A stretch of DNA of 6,857 nucleotides, taken from the NCBI GenBank assembly GCA_007123465.1, contig SKLB01000241.1, forward strand, positions 1-6,857. The letters run 5' to 3'. The notes beneath the pieces are model-generated. The model saw only the letters and a program-made list of their open reading frames with translations, was not told the DNA's origin and searched no databases. The translations under genes and the position numbers were made by a program. Below are positions 1 to 6,773 of this stretch, piece by piece. This stretch comes from Spirochaetales bacterium. GTDB taxonomy: Bacteria > Spirochaetota > Spirochaetia > DSM-27196 > PWMO01. Numbering within the stretch: the stretch's first letter is position 1; each line of letters starts with the position of its first letter.

Positions 1-1
1 C

Positions 2-1357
2 GACAGCGCTGCTGCGGACGAGCTGCAGCAGCGGCTGCACTCCGACTTTCTGGCGCGCCTGGGAGCCGAGGCGGTCAGCGATGCGGCCGAGGCACAGCGG
101 ATCGCCGCTGAGGCGTTTGGTTCCGGCCTGGGTGATTACGTGCGCAACATGTGGCGGCAATACGCGTCATCCAACATGCGCCGCGCCGCCGCGATGTACC
201 TCAGCGGGGAGACGGCTACCGCACTGGGCAACGATTACGCCGCCTTTCTGGACCATGCGCTGCGCGTCGGCGTCAGCTCTCAGACAACCAATCCGGTACT
301 CATCAAGCTCGCCTGGGACACCGACAAACCCGGCTGGGACTCGCGCATAGACTCCATCATTCGTGGCAGCTATGATCTGCAGCAGCTCCGCGCTGCGTTG
401 CAGCAGTCCGATGCAGAGCGTGACGCTGTGGTGCGCCGGATCAACACACTGGTGACTACCGCGGTGGTCGAGCGTAATTGTCGTCTGCTGCGGGATATCT
501 TCCTGATGACGGATGGCCGTGAGGGCTATGTCAACCTGCAAGTCAGCCCGGACAACTACGCCGACAGCTCTGCCATGGTGCGCCAGGCGGTCGAGGTCTA
601 CCAGGACTTGCGCACCCGACTCGCCGGCATACCGAATGTCGTTATCAAGGTCCCCGCCACTCCCGCCGGCAGAGACGCCGCAGCCGAGCTTACCCGCCTC
701 GGGATCGGGGTGACCGTGACGCTGACGTTTTCGCTGTTTCAGGCGTGCCCGGTGGCCGAAGTGATACGCGACAGCAACGCGCTGGTCTCCAATATCGCGA
801 TCATGAACGGCAGACTGGCGTTCCCCGTACGTGACGAACTCAAGGCAAACGGGGTCAACGGCGGCCAGGAAGCTGCGCGCTGGGCCGGCGTTGCGGTGGC
901 CCGCAAGGCGTTCCAGCGGCTGTACAACCCTGTGTGTGAAGGCGGAATGGGCATCGATCGCGCCCGGGTGCGGCTGCTGATTGCCTCGCTGCGGATTTAC
1001 GATGACTGGCTTCCCGACATCAGCGAACTGTGGGGAATCCCGGCTATCACGGTATTCCCCAATGTCCGGCGTGCGCTGGACGCCCATCCGCGGCAGATCG
1101 ATGGCAACAGCGTGGTGAATCCCACTCCGGCTGAAGCTATACGGACAATGCTGTCCAGCGAGTTGTTCCGCCAGGCGTGGTGGACCGAGGACGACGGCGC
1201 CGAAACAGCCCCGCAAGAGCCTTTGACTCTGGCCGGCGGCAACAACGAGGCAGTGGCAGCGTGGAAGCCGGTGCGCCAGACCCTGGACCAGTTCATCGAC
1301 GGCTATACTGCTATGAATAGCATGATTCTCGAACGGCTCACGCAGCTGGTGAGGTAG
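2..1357 (+). CDS. Transaldolase / fructose-6-phosphate aldolase family protein (5' partial)
   Basis: The frame is open from base 2 to the TAG at 1355-1357 and reads as coding from the first codon (strong G/C third positions), so the true start is probably left of the window. GTG at 140 is only a fallback start with a weak ribosome site. Counting from that GTG, family landmarks in order are SQTTNPVL (47-54, the TTNP strand), VNLQVSPDNY (131-140), VIKVPAT (168-174) with K170 (bases 647-649) as the Schiff-base lysine, VTVTLTFSLFQA (191-202), RLLIASLR (278-285) and ITVFPNV (303-309). This is a class I aldolase TIM barrel, cytosolic, with no signal peptide visible. Where E. coli TalB has a catalytic Glu, this protein has Q134, as fructose-6-phosphate aldolase does. 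At least 60 residues precede the usual N-terminus. The stop lies 6 nt before the epimerase gene, which suggests a role in the same sugar pathway. Family membership is secure; substrate is unknown. Confidence -1.
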   Translation, partial: DSAAADELQQRLHSDFLARLGAEAVSDAAEAQRIAAEAFGSGLGDYVRNMWRQYASSNMRRAAAMYLSGETATALGNDYAAFLDHALRVGVSSQTTNPVLIKLAWDTDKPGWDSRIDSIIRGSYDLQQLRAALQQSDAERDAVVRRINTLVTTAVVERNCRLLRDIFLMTDGREGYVNLQVSPDNYADSSAMVRQAVEVYQDLRTRLAGIPNVVIKVPATPAGRDAAAELTRLGIGVTVTLTFSLFQACPVAEVIRDSNALVSNIAIMNGRLAFPVRDELKANGVNGGQEAARWAGVAVARKAFQRLYNPVCEGGMGIDRARVRLLIASLRIYDDWLPDISELWGIPAITVFPNVRRALDAHPRQIDGNSVVNPTPAEAIRTMLSSELFRQAWWTEDDGAETAPQEPLTLAGGNNEAVAAWKPVRQTLDQFIDGYTAMNSMILERLTQLVR

Positions 1358-1360
1358 GAG
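1351..1360 (+). promoter_or_regulatory. Ribosome binding site of the epimerase gene, overlapping the upstream stop
   Basis: GAGGTAGGAG spans the stop codon of the transaldolase-like gene (1355-1357). GAGGT lies 8 nt from the ATG at 1364, while AGGAG lies only 3 nt from it, so GAGGT is probably the pairing core. Ribosomes ending the first gene pass over this site, which suggests translational coupling of the two genes. Confidence -1.
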
Positions 1361-1363
1361 AGT

Positions 1364-3139
1364 ATGAAACAACTACGTTTTGGCGCTCTGGAGATCGACC
1401 CGCGGCGCAACCCGGCAATCCTGGATACCGGATCGTGGCAATTCGAACAGGCGTGCGCTACCGTTGACCGGGTTGACGCTGAGTTCTTTGCCGCTATCGA
1501 CGGGCTGAACGACGAGCGCCTTTCGACGCGTGAGGCCGAACGGTTCTCGTGCGATCAGCTCCAGCTGTTTCCGGGCTCGTTTGTCCGCAGCAACGGCAGC
1601 CACTGGTTTCTGGCACAAACCGTGGTGGACGGACAACGCGTTCTGCTGGAGTTCAGCGCGCGGGCGGCCAATCAGCGAGTTTCGACCAGCGCTCACAGCC
1701 GTAAGCTGGCCGAAGGCCGTCTACTGCACGTCCACCCGACCGATGCCGCTACGCTGCATCGCTACTTTGCCGTGGTGGACCCGGAGAAGGGGCCACGTCC
1801 GCTCGGCGCTGTCCCGCGTATGGGGATCGGAGTGCGTCATTCGGTCTACATGTGGCCGGGAGCGCTGCAGGCAATGCATCGTGGTTCTTTCTCGGCAAAT
1901 CTGATCCAGAACTCGGTCCGTGAACTGCACTTGCTGGAGACCCTTACCGAGGGCAGGCCATCGCGCGAAAACTACCTGTTCAGTTTCGGCAGTATACAGG
2001 AGGGACACGCGGGCAGCACTTTTGAGGGACTCTGGGTAGCCGGCGTACTCGAAGCGCTGGCCGCGGCGGAGTTGCCGCGCTACGGGGCTGACGCAGACCA
2101 TATCCAGGTCAAGCGCGGTGCCGATGGACTCAACCGCGCCCGGCACTACCTGGATGCCGCACGTTACTACTCGTTCTATACCCTCGATGTCTCCGATGTG
2201 CTGAACTATCACGCGTTGTGGGCGTTTTCCGCCGCTGATGCCGACCGGTTTCTGACCGAGGCGCTGCCCGATCAGCTGCTGCGCCGTGACATTCTGGCGT
2301 ATCACGGCCGCGAGCGCTGGTTTTTCGGGCAGACGTATCGGCTGAACGAGGCCGAAATCGGCCTGTTGGTGGGCAAGTACTGGGCAGGGCTTGAAGCGGT
2401 CGAACAGATGGTCAGCCAGCTGCAATCGCTCAAACAGGGTGAGGCCTTCGATCTGGAAATAAGCATTGACGAAACACCCGCCGAGATTCCGACGTTCAAC
2501 GCGATTACCGGCGAGGCCGAGCTGTTGTTTCTGATGCTCGAAATCCGCCGCCGCGGCCTTCCGGTAACGCATCTGGCGCCCAACTTCGGTATAGAAAAGG
2601 GTACCGACTATCGCGGCCCCGACGGTCTGGAAGGGCTGGAGCTGCGCTTTCACCGTCTCTATCTGCTGGCCTCGGAAATGGGATTCTTTCTGGATTGCCA
2701 TTCCGGCGATGACCTCAGCCAGGACACCAGGCAGACCGTGGGACGTGCGTGCGCCGGCCGCGTCCATTTCAAGGTTTCGCCCTCGCTGCAGGTACTGTTC
2801 GCCGAAACGCTCTACGATATGTATCCGGACCGATTTGAGTGGTGGTGGAACGACACCATCGCCTGGGTACAGCGTGAGGCTGAGGCGGGCTCACCGTTTG
2901 CAGTCGACTGCCTGAAGGCGTACGAGCGCAGCGCGAACCCGCGGCCGCATCCGAATCACGCGCTGTTTGAGCATTACAATTTCGCCTCGGTAGGCAGGCG
3001 TGACGCCAAAGGAGCGTTTGTGAATCGCGAACGGTTCTACAATCTGGAGCCGGAGTTCGAGCGCGAGATCGCACGGCGGGTGGCCGAGCGCCTGGTTGCC
3101 ATCGCTGAAGACGTTTTTGACCATCCCCCGGCGTATTAG
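1364..3139 (+). CDS. uxaE: UxaE-type tagaturonate/fructuronate epimerase, long divergent form
   Basis: This 591-residue cytosolic protein matches the UxaE family, a metal-dependent enzyme interconverting D-tagaturonate and D-fructuronate, first described in Thermotoga maritima. Recognised landmarks, compared from memory of the Thermotoga protein, are QNSVRE (182-187), GADADH (241-246), SIDET (367-371), RRRGLP (395-400), a lysine plus TDYRG block (412-418), HSGDD (446-450) and HFKVSPS (468-474). The conserved His, Asp and Glu residues in these blocks are candidate metal or catalytic ligands. The Thermotoga enzyme has about 480 residues. The extra length here is in the N-terminal 140 residues and in a stretch of about 25 residues between SVRE and GADADH. 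ATG 1364 is supported by a ribosome site. The UxaB-type gene two positions downstream strongly supports a hexuronate role. The divergence leaves open another ketose or ketose-acid substrate, so the exact substrate is inferred. Confidence -1.
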   Translation: MKQLRFGALEIDPRRNPAILDTGSWQFEQACATVDRVDAEFFAAIDGLNDERLSTREAERFSCDQLQLFPGSFVRSNGSHWFLAQTVVDGQRVLLEFSARAANQRVSTSAHSRKLAEGRLLHVHPTDAATLHRYFAVVDPEKGPRPLGAVPRMGIGVRHSVYMWPGALQAMHRGSFSANLIQNSVRELHLLETLTEGRPSRENYLFSFGSIQEGHAGSTFEGLWVAGVLEALAAAELPRYGADADHIQVKRGADGLNRARHYLDAARYYSFYTLDVSDVLNYHALWAFSAADADRFLTEALPDQLLRRDILAYHGRERWFFGQTYRLNEAEIGLLVGKYWAGLEAVEQMVSQLQSLKQGEAFDLEISIDETPAEIPTFNAITGEAELLFLMLEIRRRGLPVTHLAPNFGIEKGTDYRGPDGLEGLELRFHRLYLLASEMGFFLDCHSGDDLSQDTRQTVGRACAGRVHFKVSPSLQVLFAETLYDMYPDRFEWWWNDTIAWVQREAEAGSPFAVDCLKAYERSANPRPHPNHALFEHYNFASVGRRDAKGAFVNRERFYNLEPEFEREIARRVAERLVAIAEDVFDHPPAY

Positions 3140-3144
3140 TCACC

Positions 3145-3150
3145 AAGGAG
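3145..3150 (+). promoter_or_regulatory. Ribosome binding site of the SDR gene
   Basis: AAGGAG ends 7 nt before the ATG at 3158, within the 18-nt gap after the epimerase stop. It fixes the SDR start. Confidence -1.
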
Positions 3151-3157
3151 CAACACG

Positions 3158-3979
3158 ATGGAGCAGAGGTTCAATGCAAAGCAGGCACTGGTTACCGGCG
3201 CTGCACAGGGCATAGGCCGTGCGGTAGCGCTACGGCTGGCCGGCGAGGGTGCCGACGTAGTAGTAGCGGATATCGACGTCAAACAGGCCGCCGAGGTCAG
3301 CAGCCAGATTGAAGCGCTGGGACGCCGCAGCAAAGAGGTAGCGGTTGACCTCGGCAATGTAGAGTCGATCGGGCAGATGGTAGAGCAAGCGATAGCGTAC
3401 CTGGGCCGGATCGACATCTTTGTCAACTGTGCCGGAATCGTTCATAACACCCCGCTGCTGGAGATCGAGCAGGAGGATTGGGATCGCGTTATCGACATCA
3501 ACCAGCGGGCGGTTGCGTTCTGTACCAAGTTCGTCGGGCGGCACATGGTCGATCGCGTTCCCGATGACGTCAGGGAGCAGGGCAAATCCGCTGTCTGCCA
3601 CGGCAAGATCGTCAACTTCTCGTCGATATCCGGCCGACGAGGCCGTCCGTTGCAGGTGCACTACGCTGCCAGCAAAGCGGCGGTCATAAGCTTGACGCAG
3701 TCCGCGGCGCTGGCCTTTGCCGCCTACAATATCAACGTCAACGCCGTCTCGCCGGGGCCGGTGCGCACCCGGATGTGGGATGTCAATGTTATCGAGAAAG
3801 GCCGCATCTTTGGCCGCGACGCCGAAAAAGAAGCCGAGCAGTTTATCGAGCAGGTGCCGTTGAAGCGCGCCGGTACGGTGGATGACATGGCGGCGGCGGT
3901 GGCTTTTCTCTGTTCGGGCGATGCAGATTTCATTACCGGTCAGACGCTGAACGTTGACGGCGGATTTGAGATGGGCTGA
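3158..3979 (+). CDS. Classical short-chain dehydrogenase/reductase (SDR), probable sugar-acid or polyol oxidoreductase
   Basis: This 273-residue protein has every classical SDR landmark: TGAAQGIG (13-20) for the dinucleotide, D38 at the end of strand 2, which favours NAD(H) over NADP(H), NCAG (90-93), and the catalytic set N115, S156, Y169 and K173 (YAASK). It ends with NVDGG (265-269). The block after the active site (AAVISLTQSA, then NINVNAVSPG) recalls polyol dehydrogenases such as bacterial sorbitol dehydrogenase. N115 and S156 are 41 residues apart, against 28 in E. coli FabG, because of an insertion around 127-150. Lying between uxaE and uxaB, it could reduce fructuronate to mannonate (the gene called uxuB in Bacillus subtilis is an SDR) or oxidise a related polyol or aldonate. 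The family is certain; the substrate is inferred from context only. Confidence -1.
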   Translation: MEQRFNAKQALVTGAAQGIGRAVALRLAGEGADVVVADIDVKQAAEVSSQIEALGRRSKEVAVDLGNVESIGQMVEQAIAYLGRIDIFVNCAGIVHNTPLLEIEQEDWDRVIDINQRAVAFCTKFVGRHMVDRVPDDVREQGKSAVCHGKIVNFSSISGRRGRPLQVHYAASKAAVISLTQSAALAFAAYNINVNAVSPGPVRTRMWDVNVIEKGRIFGRDAEKEAEQFIEQVPLKRAGTVDDMAAAVAFLCSGDADFITGQTLNVDGGFEMG

Positions 3980-3983
3980 GGCT

Positions 3984-5426
3984 GTGGACGCTCCCCGCAG
4001 ACCGCCCTTGCCGCAGCGCCCGCTGAGAGTGCTGCAGATCGGTGAGGGCAACTTCCTGCGCTGCTTTGTCGGCTGGATGATAGAAACAGCCAACAACGCC
4101 GCAGTGATGGACAGCGCAATTGCGGTGGTGCAGCCTCTGCCCGAGGGCAGTATCGAGACGCTGCGCCGCCAGGACGGCCTGTACACTGTTATCCTCAAAG
4201 GTCTGCGCGACGGCGCCCTGCAGACCGAGATAACGCTGATCACGGCGGTCCAGGCTGCCATAGACCCCTATACGCAGTGGCAGGAGTTCCTGGCACTGGC
4301 GCGGGTACCCACAATCCGCTGGGTGGTATCCAACACCACCGAAGCCGGCATCGTCTACCAGCAGTGCACCATGACTCCCCACAGCTGCCCGCAGTCGTTT
4401 CCGGCCAAGCTGACCATGCTGCTCTACGAGCGATTCACGCATTTCGGTGGCGCCGCCGAAGCCGGGCTTCACATTCTTCCCTGCGAGCTGAACGCTTCAA
4501 ACGGCAGCACCCTGCGCCGGATTGTGCTGCGGCACGCCGAGGACTGGCAGCTGTCGGCGGCCTTCAGGACGTGGCTGGCCGAGAGTAACCATTTCTTCAA
4601 CACCCTGGTCGACCGTGTTGTGCCGGGGTATCCCAGGGATGAGGCGCAGAGCCTGGAACAGGAGTTGGGCTATCGTGACCGGCTGATGGTGGTTGGCGAA
4701 TCGTTCCACAGCTGGATCATAGAGGACCCGCACAATCTCACGCTGGACCTCTGCCTGGAAAAGGCCGGCCTGGCGCTGACCAGGGTTGCGGATCTTGGCC
4801 CCTATCGCGAGCGTAAGGTGCGCATTCTCAACGGCGCGCACACTGGTACGGTTCCCGCCGCCCTGCTGGCCGGGCTGGCCACCGTGCAGCAGATGGCCGA
4901 GCATGAGGTCTTCGGCGCGCTGATGCGCAGAATGCTGATGGATGAAATAATACCTCAGCTCAGGCTGGATCAGGACGAGTCGCGACGCTACGCCGAGGAC
5001 GTTCTGACACGTTTCGCCAATCCGGCCATTCGCCACTACCTGACCGATATTGCGCTTAATTCGGTTGCCAAGTTCGCTGTCCGCGTTGCGCCGAGTATTA
5101 CCGCCTACCGGCAGGCCCATGCGGCACTACCGCCAATCCTCAGTTTCTCGCTGGCTGCGCTGATCAGCCTGTATCGGGCCTGCGATACGTCGCAGGCCGC
5201 CGGGCAGCCGATCAGGGACGATGAACGGGTAACAGAGACGTGTGCGGCAGCCTGGAGTGATTTCAGCCGCCACGGAGATTACGTTGCGCTGTCGCGCCGG
5301 TTGGTGCCGCCGGCGTTTGCCGATCGGGAACCACCGGCAGGTTTGGTGGAGCACGTAGCCGGGCTCCTGGCGCAGATCGAGCGTGACGGGACTGTCAGCG
5401 TTGCGCGGTCACTGTTGGCGGGCTAA
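3984..5426 (+). CDS. uxaB: Tagaturonate reductase (altronate oxidoreductase), UxaB type
   Basis: The protein reduces D-tagaturonate to D-altronate with NADH and belongs to the long-chain mannitol dehydrogenase family. From GTG 3984 it has 480 residues, against about 483 in E. coli UxaB, and similarity runs over the full length. Landmarks are LQIGEGNFLR (17-26, dinucleotide site), SNTTEAG (116-122), SFPAKLT (138-144), ILPCEL (164-169), TLVDRVVPGYPRDE (207-220), and ERKVRILNGAHT (276-287), which holds the family catalytic pattern K278-x4-N283-x2-H286. The frame opens earlier with TTG at 3954 and 3966, but both lie inside the SDR gene. GTG 3984 leaves 16 residues before the nucleotide motif, close to E. 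coli UxaB. It begins 4 nt after the SDR stop with only a weak ribosome site (GAG and GGG at 3968-3975), so translation is probably coupled. Mannonate or mannitol dehydrogenase is less likely because the SNTTEAG and EGNFLR context is UxaB-like. Confidence -1.
   Translation: MDAPRRPPLPQRPLRVLQIGEGNFLRCFVGWMIETANNAAVMDSAIAVVQPLPEGSIETLRRQDGLYTVILKGLRDGALQTEITLITAVQAAIDPYTQWQEFLALARVPTIRWVVSNTTEAGIVYQQCTMTPHSCPQSFPAKLTMLLYERFTHFGGAAEAGLHILPCELNASNGSTLRRIVLRHAEDWQLSAAFRTWLAESNHFFNTLVDRVVPGYPRDEAQSLEQELGYRDRLMVVGESFHSWIIEDPHNLTLDLCLEKAGLALTRVADLGPYRERKVRILNGAHTGTVPAALLAGLATVQQMAEHEVFGALMRRMLMDEIIPQLRLDQDESRRYAEDVLTRFANPAIRHYLTDIALNSVAKFAVRVAPSITAYRQAHAALPPILSFSLAALISLYRACDTSQAAGQPIRDDERVTETCAAAWSDFSRHGDYVALSRRLVPPAFADREPPAGLVEHVAGLLAQIERDGTVSVARSLLAG
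5423..5426. other. Overlapping stop codons of two convergent operons
   Basis: The bases CTAA hold TAA of uxaB on the plus strand (5424-5426) and TAG of the kinase on the minus strand (5423-5425). The coding regions therefore overlap by 4 bp, with no intergenic space and no hairpin plus T-run visible nearby on either strand. Transcripts from both sides must run into the opposing gene or end by another means. Confidence -1.
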
Positions 5427-6772
5427 CCACTCAGGTGCTTGAGCGCCAGCAACGCTGCGCCCCCCATCGAAGACTGTTCCTTCATAACATAGCTGGAGTT
5501 GCGCATCCAGCGCTCTTTGGCCTGCAGTATCGCCTGGTTCACCGCGCCTCCGGTCACAGACGTAGTGGCGGCCAGCGGCAGCTCCAGCGCAATATCGCGC
5601 AGGTGCTCGCGCTGATACTGGCACAACCCGCGTACCAGCGCCGCCAGCAACTCTTCGCGCGTGGTCTCGTCGGTCATACCGCGAAACGCTGCGGTCAGGG
5701 GCTGCTGCGAGTAGCGCGATCCCATCAGGTACGGTACGTACTCAACGCTGCTGCTGCGATCGAGCCACTGAGCTATGGCGCTGGGAACAAACTCGTCGAA
5801 GAAGGCCTGCATCGGCATTTCGCTGCAGAACAGTCGCTGGAACCATTCGTACGCCTTGCCGCCGGCGTTCATCACGTACAGAGTCAGCCAGCGATCGGGC
5901 ATTACGTGTGCACGTACGTTGTAGCGGGTGGAGGGAAGACAGCGTGGCAGGCACACCAGCGATATCTCGCACGTTCCGTTCACGTTGAGCACCTGGCCCG
6001 GTTTCTCGATACCCAGCGAGTAGGCCGCGACAACCGCATCATTGCCGCCGATCACAACCGCGGGGCGTGCATCCAGTCCCAGCTGCGATGACAGATCACG
6101 CTTGACCCTGCCGGGACTCTGGCTGCTCTGCAACAGTGGTGGCAGTTTGGCTGCCGCCACGCCCATCTCAGCGGCGATTTCCAGATTCCAGCTGAGGTCG
6201 TTACGCACCGTGTTGTACAACCCCGACAACGAGGCCGAGGATGGATCGATGGCGGTATTGCCGCTGAGCCACAGTGCGATCGCAGAGTTACTGTGGCCGA
6301 AGCAGGCCGTGCGTTCAAAAACCTGTGGCTCGTGATCTTTGAGCCACAGGATACTGGCCAGCGAGCAGCCGCCGGCCACTGGCATGTTGCCGGTGTTCTC
6401 CAGCAGAGCCTGCATGCCGATCCGTTCGATAATCCGGGCGGCCTGCTGCCGTGAGCGCTGATCGAGCATCAGGATCGAAGGATAGAGCGCCGTTCCGTCC
6501 GCGGCCAGGGCGGTGAGGCCGGGAGTTGTGCCGGAAAGCCCGATTGCCTCCACGGTTGCAATTTCGGCCTTTAGCGCCTTGCAGCCGCTGATAAACGCGC
6601 TCTTCCACTTTTCAGAGTCTATATCGCTGAACAGGCCGTTGTTGTACGTGTGGATCGAGTACGATTGCGCGTACTGGTCCACCAGCGCCAGCGGATCGGG
6701 GCCGTCCTGCGTCTCATAGACCGCCATCTTCAGCGCGGTTGTTCCAATATCAACGCCCATTACCCGCGCCAC
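5423..6772 (-). CDS. FGGY-family carbohydrate kinase
   Basis: This 449-residue cytosolic enzyme transfers phosphate from ATP to a sugar or sugar acid. FGGY landmarks in order are GVDIGTTALK (6-15, phosphate loop with D8), GLSGTTPGL (78-86), LDQRS (103-107, the usual D-x-R substrate motif), GGNDA (242-246) with D245 as catalytic base, VNGTCE (264-269), NAGGK (302-306), TGGAVNQ (407-413) and GGAALLAL (437-444). It is shorter than the usual 480-500 residues, yet both ATPase-fold halves are present, so it looks intact. GTG 6772 is preferred because AAGGAG lies 9 nt upstream, while the internal ATG at 6760 is too far from that site. It begins one nt after the stop of the upstream aldolase-like gene. 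The substrate is not readable from sequence; a xylulokinase- or gluconokinase-like specificity or a hexuronate intermediate are options. Confidence -1.
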   Translation of the reverse strand: MARVMGVDIGTTALKMAVYETQDGPDPLALVDQYAQSYSIHTYNNGLFSDIDSEKWKSAFISGCKALKAEIATVEAIGLSGTTPGLTALAADGTALYPSILMLDQRSRQQAARIIERIGMQALLENTGNMPVAGGCSLASILWLKDHEPQVFERTACFGHSNSAIALWLSGNTAIDPSSASLSGLYNTVRNDLSWNLEIAAEMGVAAAKLPPLLQSSQSPGRVKRDLSSQLGLDARPAVVIGGNDAVVAAYSLGIEKPGQVLNVNGTCEISLVCLPRCLPSTRYNVRAHVMPDRWLTLYVMNAGGKAYEWFQRLFCSEMPMQAFFDEFVPSAIAQWLDRSSSVEYVPYLMGSRYSQQPLTAAFRGMTDETTREELLAALVRGLCQYQREHLRDIALELPLAATTSVTGGAVNQAILQAKERWMRNSSYVMKEQSSMGGAALLALKHLSG

Positions 6773-6773
6773 G

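Noticed and set aside
140..1357. GTG 140 as the true start of the transaldolase-like gene
   Set aside because: The frame is open to the window edge with coding-type codon use, and the ribosome site before GTG 140 is weak, so a 5'-truncated gene is the better reading.
167..1372. A 401-codon open frame on the minus strand opposite the transaldolase-like gene
   Set aside because: It is antisense to a gene with clear family motifs. Its translation is rich in His, Arg and Gln, shows no motif, and is the usual result of high G+C in third positions.
1721..2767. A 348-codon minus-strand open frame inside the epimerase gene
   Set aside because: It shows no recognisable domain and lies fully within the epimerase reading frame, whose motifs extend across this region.
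3230..4472. Minus-strand open frames opposite the SDR gene and the start of uxaB
   Set aside because: They span the junction of two well-supported plus-strand genes and have shadow-like composition with no motif.
5400..5470. A possible bidirectional terminator at the convergent junction
   Set aside because: I could not find a stable GC stem followed by a T-run on either strand; the short complementary GC pieces lie inside coding sequence.
5435..6091. A 218-codon plus-strand open frame opposite the kinase
   Set aside because: The minus strand here encodes the conserved FGGY motifs at the catalytic Asp and the C-terminal domain. The plus frame has no motif.
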